From: Phialocephala subalpina
Lineage: Eukaryota > Ascomycota > Leotiomycetes > Helotiales > Mollisiaceae
Assembly (NCBI GenBank): GCA_900073065.1
Contig: FJOG01000028.1
Location: forward strand, 308,283-372,282
Direction: 5' to 3'
DNA length: 64,000 nucleotides
This document shows positions 1 to 11,308 of the stretch, piece after piece. The notes under the pieces are model-generated. The model was not told where the DNA came from and ran no database searches. It was given only the letters and a program-made list of their open reading frames with translations. The position numbers and the translations under genes were made by a program. Positions within the stretch are counted from its first letter, which is position 1. The number at the start of each line of letters is the position of its first letter.

Positions 1-508
1 TCTCATCTATGATATTCTGAGCATTATCTCCAATTGAAAAAATTGGAATTATCAACATACTCATCGTCCCGGTCAGAGAAGATGTGCGGCCGTGGAAATG
101 TTCTAATATGCGGGTACCCTCGATACGGACAAGAGTTGCGAGATACTCGCTCTTTCCGAAAATGAGGGAGCACAAATATGAAGTGGTACGGATGCTCGCA
201 AATCTCTCTTCATTCTCAATGAAGTCCCGTTGGCGACCCAGACATCGATGCAGCCACGCTTCAAGCTTCGTGCTCATGGAATTTCTAGCTTATGGTTGCC
301 CAAATACGAGGTCGAGAGACATTTCGACGTCAGGTAGTCGACTGTCGTACCTGCCACGATCACGAGTGCTAGCAGCTCATTCCGCGAGAGCAAACATCAG
401 GTGAGTTTAAATTGAGATAAAGGTAAGTGATTTCTCTTCTCTCCCTTCCTATCTCCACAACAATCATTTGTCTAGTCCTACAAGCTTCAGACCTACCAAA
501 TCACCAAA
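1..508. other. No recognisable gene; upstream of a decayed secreted-protein gene
   Basis: I see no coding region that resembles a protein family. A 106-codon plus-strand reading frame is present, but it is Arg/Ser-rich without domain signals and looks fortuitous. The last 100 bases are pyrimidine-rich and probably held the promoter and leader of the following gene. Confidence 0.4.
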
Positions 509-1144
509 ATGCGCGCAAGAATCATTATCAGTATCCTAGCCTTCGTGGCCTCACAAGCCGTTGCTCAAGATTTGGCCTACCCGAACCAAACTGCGCCGTT
601 CCATCTCATTCTCCTCTCCAAGTGAAGCATCCTCAACCGCTCCGCTCAGTCCGCCTGTCACGAAGGAGCTGGTATCGAAGGTCTCTGCGTCTCCTCATCT
701 TTCGATCCCCCACTTCGTGGCGACACTTATAGCCTCAATTACTCTTCTTACCAAGGACAGTTCATCAACTCCAGCCTCAGCGTCAACAGTCTATTGACCT
801 AGAACCTACCTACTATCTTGAATAGTTAACCTACTAATATCAGCTCAGGCTTACAATTACTTTCCAACCCTGCCAGCAATATTGGAATGCCTCTCTTCTT
901 CCCTGGGGACAATGGGATATCCGTTGGTTTTGATCAGCATGACTTGATGTACATTGCCGGATACCAGGATGATACGGTCAACCCACCAGAGGATTTGTCG
1001 GCTCCAAAGCCCTACTATCAATGGTATGCTTGTACGACAAATTGGGTGGGATATGTTTATCAGACCTTAGCTTAGGTGTATAGTCAACACGATCCGGAGA
1101 ATCCGAGTTGTCACAAGGTTGATGTGCTGAGGGTCTTTGTTTAG
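509..1144 (+). pseudogene. Decayed small secreted protein gene
   Basis: The reading starts with a clean signal peptide (MRARIIISILAFVASQAVAQ), followed by NQTAPFHLILLS. It continues in frame through TGA at 623-625 into a Cys-containing stretch (SACHEGAGIEGLCV). A region resembling a decayed intron, around 800-846, precedes a second segment with PLFFPGDNG, a WYACTTNW-like motif and YQTLA. This runs through TAG at 1073-1075 to a natural C-terminus (NPSCHKVDVLRVFV). The pattern resembles fungal secreted proteins of the DUF7907 type, which I recall only loosely. The internal TGA fits CGA to TGA and the TAG fits TGG to TAG, both C/G to T/A transitions. The gene is probably dead. Its neighbour downstream is decayed in the same way. 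Confidence 0.6.
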
Positions 1145-1835
1145 ATCCCGACATCGCAAGGAGCAGGATGATATGCCAGGCTAGTACATAGTGTCGCGGT
1201 GGACCTAGGAAGCATGCAGCGACTAGATTTTCAGATCAAAAGCTCGCTCAAACCTTTGAAGCCATCAAATCTTTCATTGGCAGATCGGTGATCGCGAAAT
1301 CAATTGCTTTCTTAAGGCGGGAGGAGAGTATTGGAAGTACTGTTGCATCAATGCTCCAATGAACCACGAGCCAGTTGCTCGAATCTCGGCCTCGAGAGAA
1401 CTTAGTGGTTTCCTTGATCCGATTTTATTTCTATCCGAGCTGAGTCATTCTTGTCATTGTGCGATGTTCCTAAAGTTGCTTAAAACTTTTCCTGACAGTT
1501 ACCATACGATGAAGTAGTGTGGCCCTGGAGCCAGCTGGCTGGAAGACCGGATCTCGTCACGCCTCAAAATCCGAAGAACCAACGAAATTACGATACGTCC
1601 AATATTGGTACCTTGATGACAAGAAGAGGGTCCAACTTGGTGGAAATTTCTGCCCCTCGCTTGCATTTCGACGCCACGTTCATGTACACCTCACCTTCGT
1701 GTCACCATGGTGTACAGGACAACTCCGACCACTTATATTAGCTGTCCCTCGTGATATCTTCGAGGACCCTTAATTTTGAGGCCAGGCGTCTGCTCATCTT
1801 GGCTAATCTCTAGATTTTGCACATTGGCTTTGAGA
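1145..1835. other. Intergenic, no gene seen
   Basis: This stretch lies between two decayed genes on the same strand. The open frames within it (for example 1517-1741) have no recognisable content and overlap each other. It probably holds the 3' end of the first gene and the promoter of the second. Confidence 0.4.
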
Positions 1836-3977
1836 ATGTTTTCCAAGCTGTGCACTTCCTGGACGTTCTTGGTATTGGCGGGGTTCAGTTTCAGCCTCTC
1901 ACTTCCTCGAAGTGATGCACCAACTGCAAAGGTCGACGATGCTACATATGTTGGTTTCACAGACTCAACCTACAATGTCAACATCTAGGCAGGCATCCGA
2001 TTCGCAAGACCACCTCTTAGACCTCTGCGTCTTCAGCCGCCTCAGCCATACAAAGAGGCCGGTACCATACCAAGTCAGGAATTTGGCCATCGGTGCTTCG
2101 AGATTGGGGCGGGGATCAGTCCGGGACAGACATCAGGAAACAATTCAGAAGACTGCCTGGTGCTGAATATCTATGCACCATCTCAATCTTCGAATGGGAA
2201 GAGGTGGCTTCATCCCAGTCCCCCTTACCCTGTGATGCTCTATTTGTATGGTGGAGGCTTCAACCAGGGTTCTGGGAATGATTACCATGGATAGTCGTTA
2301 GTGAATTACAGTGTTGAGCTCAAGAGTCCGGTCATTGTTGTCACTATCAATTACAAGCTGAGATTTTTTGGATTTTCAGGCAAGTTTTCCGCTGTCCTCG
2401 AATGGCAAAAACTGACTTCATTAGCTGGTACAGATGCAACCGCCAACAATGCCCTCAATCTCGGACTTCTTGATCAACATTTTGCACTCCAATGGGTGCA
2501 CGATAACATTGCCGCCTTTGGCGGGGATCCTGACAAAGTGACTCTCTTCGGCCAATCTGCAGGAGCTACGTCCACTGGCTTGCAAATGACTGCCTATAAT
2601 GGAGCACATCAGAATCTGTTCCGAGCTGCTATTCTGGAAAGTGGTTCGCCGTCTGACACTTTTCCTACTCCTCCGCCCACCTAGCCTGTCTATCAAGCTG
2701 CTCGAGACGCAGTTGTTGCGTTGATTGGGTAGGCCACAGAGCTTCGAATGAAGAAGGCTGCTAATTTTGAGTAGGTGCAATGCAAGTGCGAATGTATTTC
2801 AGTGCGTTCAGGCTGCTGATTCGGAGCTTCTATTCACGGCTGTCAATGAAGTCGGAGCAAACGCTCCCCTTCCAGATAGTATCTGGCCGTAAGTGAGAGT
2901 TGCTCAGATTCATCGCTCGGGTTGCTGATACTTGAGCTCATTGCAGATGGCAGCCGGTTGTAGACGGCAAATTCGTTGCGGATTTTCCCTCGAAACTTAC
3001 TGCTGCTAGCAAGTTTACGAAGGTGCCGATGATCATCGGTGAGTCTAACAGCCTACGAAGCAAATCTCTACCGTGACTAACCTTTATGATCAGGATTCAC
3101 GACAGATGAGGTGACATGTAAGAAGCTTGGAGTCCACGCTTCGCTCGGCAGTGTTGACTGGAGTTAGATGCCATACCAGCAACATTCAACCTCTCCAGTG
3201 ACGCGTCTATCATTGAACTCTCTCAAGGCAAGATCAATCTTGAGACTTTAAAGTAAACACCGCTGACTAGGCCCTAGCGACTTTGCCGTTCATCGACCTC
3301 GGAGTGTTTGAAGAGATTACAGCTCTTGATCCACTCTCCGAATACCCCAATCAGGAGGCGTTGGAGGGACGGAGTGGAAGCGAGTAACCGAAATCGCCTC
3401 AGACATATTCGAACGTTGTCCGGGTCGGGAATAGATACGCAATGTTACGAAGTATTCCAATACTTGGAAATGTACGTCTCTTTCACGCCGCACTTCTCCT
3501 TTCCTCGCTGATATTTGAACAGATAGATGGAACGCCATAGTCCCAGCTCAACTCACCGAAACACCCTATCAACACATTAAGAACCCCTCCCCTCTCCCTC
3601 TCACACCCATCTAACTAACGAAAACGGTCGTCCACGCCTCCGAAATTCCTTATGTCTGGGGACCCTCTCTCGTCCCAGGAGCCATCGTCACACCCCTCAA
3701 CATCCAGCTTGCACTCGAAGTCCAAAAAGCCTGGATATACTTCGCCTCATTTCTAGATCCTAATACGTTAGGTAATTTGGCTCCAGGTGTCGGATGGCCG
3801 AGATATCAATTGCATTCGGAGAATGTGTTGGTGTTTCACAGGCCGGATGGGAGTGGTGAGCAGGCTAATGGGACTGCGGGGACACCCGTGGGGCAAGGGT
3901 TGAATGAGGAGAGGGATCCGGATGAAAGGGCCGTTTGTGATCATTATGCTGCGAATGATGCGGCGTTTGTTCACTGA
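1836..3977 (+). pseudogene. Decayed secreted type B carboxylesterase/lipase
   Basis: An N-terminal signal-like segment (FSKLCTSWTFLVLAGFSFSL) leads into a type B carboxylesterase fold. Visible landmarks are GIRFARPPL, the EDCLVLNIYAPS block, the oxyanion GGGF loop, DNIAAFGGDPDKVTLFGQSAGA with the nucleophile Ser in GQSAG, and a late HASEIPYVWG with the catalytic His. Several introns keep GT...AG borders. The frame is broken by TAG at 1986-1988, 2292-2294 and 2682-2684, and by at least one frame change near 3355-3440. Each of these TAG codons can come from CAG or TGG by one transition. Intact relatives are about 530-560 aa, so essentially the whole gene is present but non-functional. It fits RIP damage plus later drift. 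Confidence 0.8.
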
Positions 3978-4674
3978 AGGGTGGGAGTTGTGCTTAATTC
4001 GCGTCAGAGCGGGATCGTCAAGCGGAGTAGGAGCCTCCTTCACTAATTGTATCAAAAACCCCCAAATTAGAAATGTTGGCACACCCCTTGATTGTCTTTC
4101 CAAAACCCACCGAAGTCCTCTCGCCACATTGGATGAAAGTGATGTTCCTGAGGCTAGATATGTTGGCGGGGTGGGGCGGGGCGGAGCGGGATCGAGGGAT
4201 ATGAGAGACGAAGTCAGATTGGCTACTGAACTTTTCAACTGTCTGATCTCTCTTCCTATATAGCTGCCAGCCATCTCATTCCCATGTGTTTTTTCCTTTC
4301 GCAGAGTGAAGGAGAAAACAACCACTTTTGACAAGTTTTTGTTGTCCCGGCAGTATCAAGAGTTATCGGCTATCTCAGGAGAAGTAACGGTACGAAGAAT
4401 GTCTAAAGTTGAAGAGGTGTTCCAGAAGTGCAATGAAAAATATTATGAGGATTCCTGAATTGGATATGGTTTGAATTTAGATGAAAGACCGAGAACGAAG
4501 GTGTTTTGATTTTATACTTTGGCTTCTAGATTGAATTCCTTCCAGCCGAAACCATTCGGTCATCATTCGGGAACTAGATTTCAAGATCGACATCTTACAT
4601 TCTCCAACCTTATAAACACATCTCAACTCAACTCATGTTCCTGCGGCAACATACAATCACGAATATCAAACAAA
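3978..4674. other. Intergenic, no gene seen
   Basis: This runs between the dead esterase and the GlcG-like gene. A 188-codon minus-strand frame (3768-4334) overlaps the esterase end and has no family signal, so I do not annotate it. The stretch before 4675 is typical fungal leader sequence (CT-rich with CAAC repeats). Confidence 0.4.
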
Positions 4675-5292
4675 ATGGCAACGAAACATCAAGAACTACT
4701 CACACTCGAGGGAGCAAAGATCGCAGTCGCGGCATCGGAGAAGAAGGCACGTGAAATTGGGGTGGACATGAATATCGCGATTGTTGATGCTTCGACGCAT
4801 TTGTTACATTTTTCGAGGATGCCGAATGCTAAGATTACGAGTATTAGTAGTGAGTGTTTCTGCTTTCTGGTGGCGTTTGGTTGCTTTTGTTCGTTTTGGC
4901 TTGCATCACGTATGTATCTCTCAAGTGGGGGGAGAGTTTCGATTGAAGTCAACGTACTTCTCCTTGTCTTGCGCGTGTGCTCTTGAAGATATCGCTCTGA
5001 CATCGCTCAAGTCGCAATGGACAAAGCCTTCACAGCAGCAGGCCACCGAGTAGGAACACACACCTATAAGGAAGCTGTCTGGCCAGGAGGACCAGCCTAT
5101 GGACTCGGAAATACGAATGGAGGTAGATTCACAACTTTCGGTGGAGGATTACCGATCACGAACTCAAAGGGAGAAGTTATTGGTGGTATTGGAGCGAGTA
5201 CTGGAACGCCGGCACAGGATCAGCAGGTTGTTCAGGCTGGTGTTGACGCGCTGGAAGCTGTTTTGAAGGGGAAGGTTAGTGCGAAGTTGTAG
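4675..5292 (+). CDS. GlcG/HbpS-like (DUF336) protein, 151 aa
   Basis: Two exons, 4675-4849 and 5012-5292. The intron has GTGAGT, a CTGAC branch site and CAAG acceptor, and splicing joins KITSIS to IAMDKAFTAAG, restoring the family core. Visible motifs are NIAIVDASTHLLHFSRM, the AVWPGG turn, GRFTTFGGGLPI and the terminal GGIGASTGTPAQDQQVVQAG signature. In bacteria, HbpS and GlcG members bind haem or act next to glycolate and other catabolic enzymes; fungal members are mostly uncharacterised and sometimes used as metabolic accessory proteins. No signal peptide is seen, so it is probably cytosolic. An in-frame ATG at 4519 would add 52 residues without domain content. I prefer 4675, which directly precedes the conserved part. 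Confidence 0.85.
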
Positions 5293-5532
5293 GTTATGAG
5301 GTGGGTTTTAAACAATACATTTTTGCACCTCGAAAATTTTGGTACTCGTGTGTTGAGAGAGAGAGGAATGAAGCCACTTTGCTGCTGCTGGCGAGCTAGA
5401 AAGTTTTGATGGAAGAAGTTGAATATCTGTTATGTACAAGGGCATATTCTTCACGTGTGTTCCTGTTGTTCTTCTGTACAATCTCCAGCCAGTTCCTGAT
5501 ATATTCGTACACAATGCACAACCAGCGCTGCT

Positions 5533-6391
5533 TCATCCCCACCCTACACAAAATCCAAATGAGCCATCGAATGCGTCAAATTCACCCTCCATTGCTCTCA
5601 AGCAATCCAATCTTGGTACTTTGTCCGGAACATAGAATTCCAATAACCTCTCCATATCTTCGTCTGTCATCTCACACAAGTCCTCTAAGCTGTATGCGTC
5701 GCTGACCTTAATCATCCTACATTTTGTCAGCACTTCAAGCTTTACTTCTTCTCAGTTCACTCACCAAGCCATTCTCTTCGGACCCTCTTCAGGACCTGGT
5801 GCAACCTTCCTCAGTTCCATCCTCAACCTTCCAACCTTCGTTATAGCTTCTCCAATATTGTCTGGTAGATTCTCTGCTATCGACCTCCTCACAATATTTG
5901 CCAATCTTGGACCTTTCCCGTTCGTGCTGACCATAACTTGGAGAGGGCCGTCTCGATGTACACTTCCAAAGTAGAAGTCGCATTCCGGCGGCACATCTGC
6001 GATGTTCGCTGCAATCTTCCTCTCTTTGCAGAGCTTCCATATTTTTGTCGAAGCTTCAGGATCATCCACTGCCGTCAAGACCATATCCACATTGTCCAAG
6101 TCTGAAGGCTCGAATTTCCGGTCCACATAATCAACTTGTCCTTTTTCAATTCGATATGCGACTTCAGGATTTAAACCTTCTCTTGGAGAGACGACTGTGA
6201 CTTTTGCATCTGCATTCAGTACATTCAGTATGCGCCCCGCAGCCACCTGCTTGGAGTCAGTGGTAATCAAGAATAGAATTGGGAAGAATTACCTCGCCCC
6301 CTCCTACTACCAAGACTCTCTTGTTCCTGATCTGCCATGCCAGTATCAAAGAGCCACCACCCTGAACTTCGGGGAACTCATTTTCGCCCAT
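5533..6391 (-). CDS. MET8: Siroheme synthase Met8 (precorrin-2 dehydrogenase/ferrochelatase), 254 aa
   Basis: Exons in transcript order: 6391-6293, 6246-5765, 5716-5533. All three junctions keep frame. The N-terminus carries the NAD-binding Rossmann turn (RVLVVGGGEVAAGR, residues about 25-38). The NIADVPPECDFYFG block holds the Asp (about residue 117) that corresponds to the acid essential for both activities in yeast Met8. The reaction is NAD-dependent oxidation of precorrin-2 to sirohydrochlorin, then iron insertion to give siroheme for sulfite and nitrite reductases. The length is close to the 274 aa of yeast Met8. It is divergent from the VAC1/PEP7-like gene, with about 200 bases between starts, so the two share a promoter region. 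No oddities were seen. Confidence 0.92.
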
Positions 6392-6597
6392 GTTGAAAGA
6401 GTTGAAGTCGAAGATATTGTTTCTCCGGCAGAATCCTTGTTACATTTACGATAAGCCCTCCTTATCGCACGGCAGCTAGTTCGCCTAGTGCGGCGCAGAA
6501 CCGACGCCTTGTCCACGGACCCATCTTGAGGCTCTTGATTCCTCAAACACCTCGAGCTGGCAAAGCTCTGAGGCTACGCATTTGATAAACCACCGCT

Positions 6598-8719
6598 ATG
6601 TCCGGTCGAAAGCTGGGAGGCGGGAGGATTCTTGGAAGTGGGAAGTCTTTGGCTCCTCCCGCCCCTCCGGCGCATCGAACTTCAAACTTCGCTTCTCCTG
6701 CTGAGAGCACTGTTTCGTCGGGGGGATCGTCTGCTTCACCTCTGGCCACGTCCCCACTACCGGAGGTCAACCAAGACTTGAGTTCCGTGGTATCTTTGCA
6801 GAATGGAGGATCATCTTCGGTGACGGCGGCGAGCGCGAAGTTGCTCTGCCCGATATGCAACGAAGAGATGGTAGGTTCGCCCTAAAGATGCCTGCCTGGT
6901 CGAAGCTAACACCTCGCAGATGACCTTACTACAACTCAATCGGTACGTTTTATGCCAATGTTCTGCACTACATATCTGACATTCGCAGACATCTCGACGA
7001 TAATCACCAAGAATTGCCCGAAGTAGAGCAAGACGAAGTCAAGAATTGGTTCAACAAACAGGTTATCAAGGCAAAGAAGTTCCAACCATTGGCAGTTATA
7101 AACCAGAAACTCAAAGGCCTTGATGTCTTCGAATCGAACGAAACGCCAATTCCAACAAGCTCGCCCCAAATCCACCCTGCAAATCGGGTCTCGACACCTC
7201 AACCTTCTCTACCAGATCCCGATGAAGTAGTCACTCGAGCACACTGGCAGAGGTCAGGATACAATGATCTGTGTACGGAGCCAGCGTGCGGGAAGCGATT
7301 GGGGTCAGTCAATGGAAATGTAAACTGTAGGCATTGTGGGCGGCTGTTCTGCGAGGATCATACGATGTACCAGATGAAGCTCTCGCGGTCTGCACAGCAC
7401 GAACCAGTGCGTGGATTCTGGTGCAGAGTATGTGAGACTTGCTATAAGTCGAGAGACGGCTACAATGATCACAATGGGTTTGTAAGGGACCACACCAACG
7501 ACTTCCTAGCGATGCGAAGGAAGACAGTCGACAAGCAGTACCTGGAGGTCTCGAGATTGGAGAAGAGGCTCACGAAGCTCACACAACTATTGGCGAACCC
7601 ACCAGAAGATGTTGCTGGAGGTAATGGTGGATTGTTGTCCCTGGCTGGGCAAAAGAACCAGCGGAAAATACTGGAGCAATCTGTCGTGACCTGGGAAGAG
7701 GATGCAAACGTCTTGAAATGTCCGTTCTGCCAACAGGAATTTGGATCATGGTCATTTCGACGACATCATTGTCGGTTATGTGGACGAGTAGTCTGTGCAG
7801 ATCCACGAACTGGGTGCTCCTCTGAGATAGGTTTGAGCGTTGCTGCTGGTAAGTCATACCTCATACACCTTTCTTCAATCATTGACATTTACCAGTGACT
7901 GATATCAAGTCAGAAAAACAACCAAACTCTCACCTCAACCTGGATGTTCGAATGTGCAGGGATTGCAAAGCAACCGTCTTCAGCAAGAAAGATTTCGCCG
8001 CCGAACTATCACACAAACCACCCGACCAACGCGCCTACGAAAACCTCCTCCAATTCGAAAAAGGCATCCGGCTCCTCCTCCCCAACTTCCAAAAACTCCT
8101 ATTCGCCCTCCAAGACCCTGACAAACCACCCTCTCACAACCAACTAACCGAAGCTTCGAAAGTCCGGAAACGACTTATTGACTCATTTGGAAAATATGAC
8201 TTAGCTGCGAAACGAATAAGGGATCTTCCAACTACGAGTGTAACACAACAGAAACTGCAAAGAGCGATTTATCAACAAAGCGCCAACTTCCTCTCAATAC
8301 ACATGCTACCCCTAAAATCACTCCCCAAAATCCTAAAACACGCGTCCCCCCACGGTCATTCATCCTCATCCTCCAGCCTCCCTCTCAACGGCCGCTCCGC
8401 CCTCGCAAATATAAAATACAACGACATCGATTCCGCCTCCCAAATCTCCTCTTCCTCTGCCGTCTCAGCAATGGAAGCAGAAGAAAAAGAACTAAGAGAA
8501 AGGTTGATTGTTTTAGAAGAACAGAGGTTTATGGTTAGTGAGATGGTGGAGGATGCAAAGAAGGGGAGGAAGTTTGATGAGGTGCAGGCTTTACAGGGGA
8601 ATAGGGATGATTTGAGTAGGGAGATCGATGCTGTTAATGGGATGTTGGGGCAGTTGGACTTTGCGGGTGTTTATGCGAGGGAACAGGCTAACGGCAGCGT
8701 TCTGAATCTGGGGAGGTGA
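6598..8719 (+). CDS. PEP7: Vac1/Pep7-like FYVE-domain vacuolar sorting protein, 659 aa
   Basis: Four exons: 6598-6870, 6920-6942 (a 23-nt micro-exon), 6989-7848, 7896-8719. Order of domains: a Ser/Pro-rich start; a C2H2 finger, C84-x2-C87 to H100-x4-H105, spread over three exons; a first FYVE-like zinc domain (about residues 193-250, with CRHCGRLFCEDH); a second FYVE domain (from about 342, with RRHHCRLCGRVVC); then helical, coiled-coil sequence to the C-terminus. Yeast Vac1/Pep7 has this same finger-plus-FYVE architecture and binds PI3P and Rab5/Vps21 to tether Golgi-derived vesicles to endosomes. Its animal relative is rabenosyn-5. The protein probably acts on endosomal membranes. Confidence 0.9.
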
Positions 8720-9333
8720 GATGATGAGCTATGCTTGTCGGAAGAGAGGAGAGACGTTTGGTTCATGTGAGAGGTTGAGGGAGCGATGGAGGTTGAAGGG
8801 ACGAGGGACATTGAGCGAAAGGAGTTCTCAATTCGAGCCAGTTTGTTAGCATGGTTGCATTGCTGGCGCTTGGGATTTCGAGGGAAAGGATGAGCTCATT
8901 GCATGGTGTTTGGAGTCTATATCCTCATGTCTGATATACATAGTCTGTACCTATGGATAGGCCAAGCTTGTGACCTTTGTTTCCGATTGTCCCGATCATG
9001 TTGGGTTTTTTTGCATGTGAAGTTGAATGACACCTGCAGTAGCGGCTATGTGACTTGCATATCGGGTACCTGTTAGATCGAGAAACTTTTCTCGATGACC
9101 CAGGTTTCGTGGAACATGCATTTGTGAAGAAATGGCATCTGATTGAAACCTGATTTCCACTGCACTCCAGCTAGCATAACAGAACACAGACAAAAGATGG
9201 AGTTCGACGAGAATTCGAGTTTTATTGCAATAAATGCAGCAAGCAGAGGTCATTGTACAGGTTACATGGGGAATCTCTATGCCATCATCATTACAGTCGC
9301 AACGCCCCTCGCCCCCTCATCTTCGTCCATCCC
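8720..9333. other. Convergent 3' region, no gene seen
   Basis: This lies between the 3' ends of the VAC1/PEP7-like gene (plus) and the E2 gene (minus). It should hold both 3' UTRs. One GGGACATT octamer occurs at 8805-8812. No coding content is recognised. Confidence 0.5.
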
Positions 9334-10856
9334 TCACAACAACAACTCCAAGGGATTCTCCACAACCTTCTTGAACTCCTTGATCCACTCACCACCAACA
9401 GCACCATCCACAACCTTGTGATCAAAGCTACCAGTAACCACAATCTGGTCATCCCACTCAATTGATGTGCCCTCCTCGGTCTCAACTGGGATAGCGACCT
9501 TCTTGGTTGTGCCAACGGCGAGGATACCGGCTTGGGGAGGGTTGATGACGGCGGTGAATCGGTCAATGGCGGAGTTCATGCCCATGTTGCTGATTGTAAA
9601 GGTTCCGCCTTGGTATTCGTCTGGCTTGAGCTTGCCGTCTCTGGCGCGCTTGCCGAGATCCTTGACTTGGGCGGAGATTGACTCGAGGCCAAGTCCTTCG
9701 ACATTCTTGACAATTGGGGTCATGAGTCCTACGGGGGTTGCGACGGCAACCTGGAGGGAGGTTTGTTAGGTGCTAATCTTAGATTGTAAGGGGGGTGAGA
9801 GTGGGGGCCGAAACGTACGCTAATGTCTACGTTGTTGAATTGGCGGATGAAACCATCTCTCCAGCTGGAGTTGACGGTGGGAACCTTCTTGCATGCAACA
9901 CCGCAAGCCTTGATCAAGAAATCGTTGACTGAGAGCTTGTACTTTCCATCTGCAGAGGCGTTTAGAGCCGCTCGGAGCTTAAGCAACTTGGAGACCGAAA
10001 CAGTAGCCGCGACGAAGTAATGAGGGTTTTGGTTCATGGACTCGGTGAGGCGGTTGGCGATAGTCTTGCGCATAGAGCTGATAGGAGTATCGACGTAAGA
10101 AGCAGCCGGAGCAGCACCTGGCGCCGCTGCGGCGCTGCCGGACGAAGCCTTCTTGACATCGGCCTCAGTGACTTGTCCACCAGTTCCAGTTCCCTTGATG
10201 CCAGTGATCTTAACACCAGTCTCGATTGCTAGTCTGATAGCAGCAGCACTGGCATTTGGTGTCCGGTCCAAAGCTGATTGTAATCTGCCACCACTTGACT
10301 CGGTCTCCTCTGGAGCTGGTGCTGACTCCTGCTTTGGAGGTGGTGCAGTTCCCGACTTTGTGTCTGCCGGCTCGGAAGATTCGCTGGCCTCCTCCTTTGG
10401 TGGTGCTTCAGGTTTCTTCTCTCCTCCAGCATCCTCAAGTGTGAACGACTCGAAAGCCGACGCATCCTCGCCCTCCTCGATCATAATCGCAATCGGCTAG
10501 TTTTCAGGTCAGCACAAAAAGTCCCCAGAGCCCAATTGAGACCGTACATTGCCAACTGCAACATCCTTCTCTCCTGACTCCTTCAAGATCTTGGCCAAGA
10601 CACCCTCTTCTTGGAATTCGAAATCCATCTGTGCCTTGTCTGTCTCGATCTCCACCAAAACATCACCGGGAACGATTGAGTCTCCGGGCTTCTTCTGCCA
10701 TACCCCAATGTTACCCGCTGTCATCGTAGGCGACAGGGCAGGCATTGTGACCACCGTGTGAGGTGGGAATGATTTTGCGGCATAGCATCGTGCGAATTGG
10801 TAGGAGAGGGTGGAGGTGGATTTTAGGGCCCGTCTTCTCAGCACGGCGGAGAACAT
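9334..10856 (-). CDS. LAT1: Pyruvate dehydrogenase E2 (dihydrolipoamide acetyltransferase), mitochondrial, 467 aa
   Basis: Exons in transcript order: 10856-10548, 10496-9819, 9750-9334, all phase 0. An Arg/Ser-rich start without acids ([20 protein letters not shown]) is a mitochondrial presequence. A single lipoyl domain has [10 protein letters not shown] with the lipoylated Lys near residue 74. A long Pro/Glu/Ala linker follows, then the peripheral subunit-binding domain (about 182-219, [20 protein letters not shown]), and the 2-oxoacid acyltransferase domain ending with DHKVVDG (His about 440, Asp about 444), the catalytic HxxxDG motif. It transfers the acetyl group to CoA in the pyruvate dehydrogenase core. 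The length matches fungal E2. It is divergent from SEC7, about 450 bases away. Confidence 0.95.
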
Positions 10857-11308
10857 CTTTACAGAGGTGCGGAAGGAAACGCAAATAAAAAATTGAACGG
10901 GAGAGAAAGTTAGGGACGTCTCCAGACAATTGATGCCCCAGACTTGCGACGCTGATGCTTGGGCGTGAGGAAGAGAGAAGGACGAGAATATTGTAACCGT
11001 TGAGTTTTTGCTGTTGGGGAGGTCCAGCAGCTTTATTCCTTAGCGTCCTCACTCTGATAATCCACCGAGCCCGAATATCGCTTGGTTCCCCGAAGCCACC
11101 ATGACGCTTATGATTGGCCCAATAGACGCAAGTGAATCTAAGGCTGCCCAGGATTACTATCTAAACCATCACTGACATTTCTTGAGGTTACGTGGTAGCT
11201 CACAGACGATAAATCCGACAATCCGACGAAGATCGAATCCCCACGAGCACGACGACCGCAGGACGAGGGGAGGATACGAATGGAACCCGGCGCATACCAG
11301 AGCCCAAT
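10857..11308. promoter_or_regulatory. Divergent promoter region between E2 and SEC7
   Basis: The starts of the two genes face away from each other across about 450 bases. I see no long coding frame that is convincing. Specific binding sites cannot be named from sequence alone. Confidence 0.5.

Noticed and set aside
3768..4334. 188-codon minus-strand frame over the esterase end
   Set aside because: It overlaps the readable C-terminal part of the decayed esterase on the other strand, has no family signal and a Pro/Ser-biased shadow composition.
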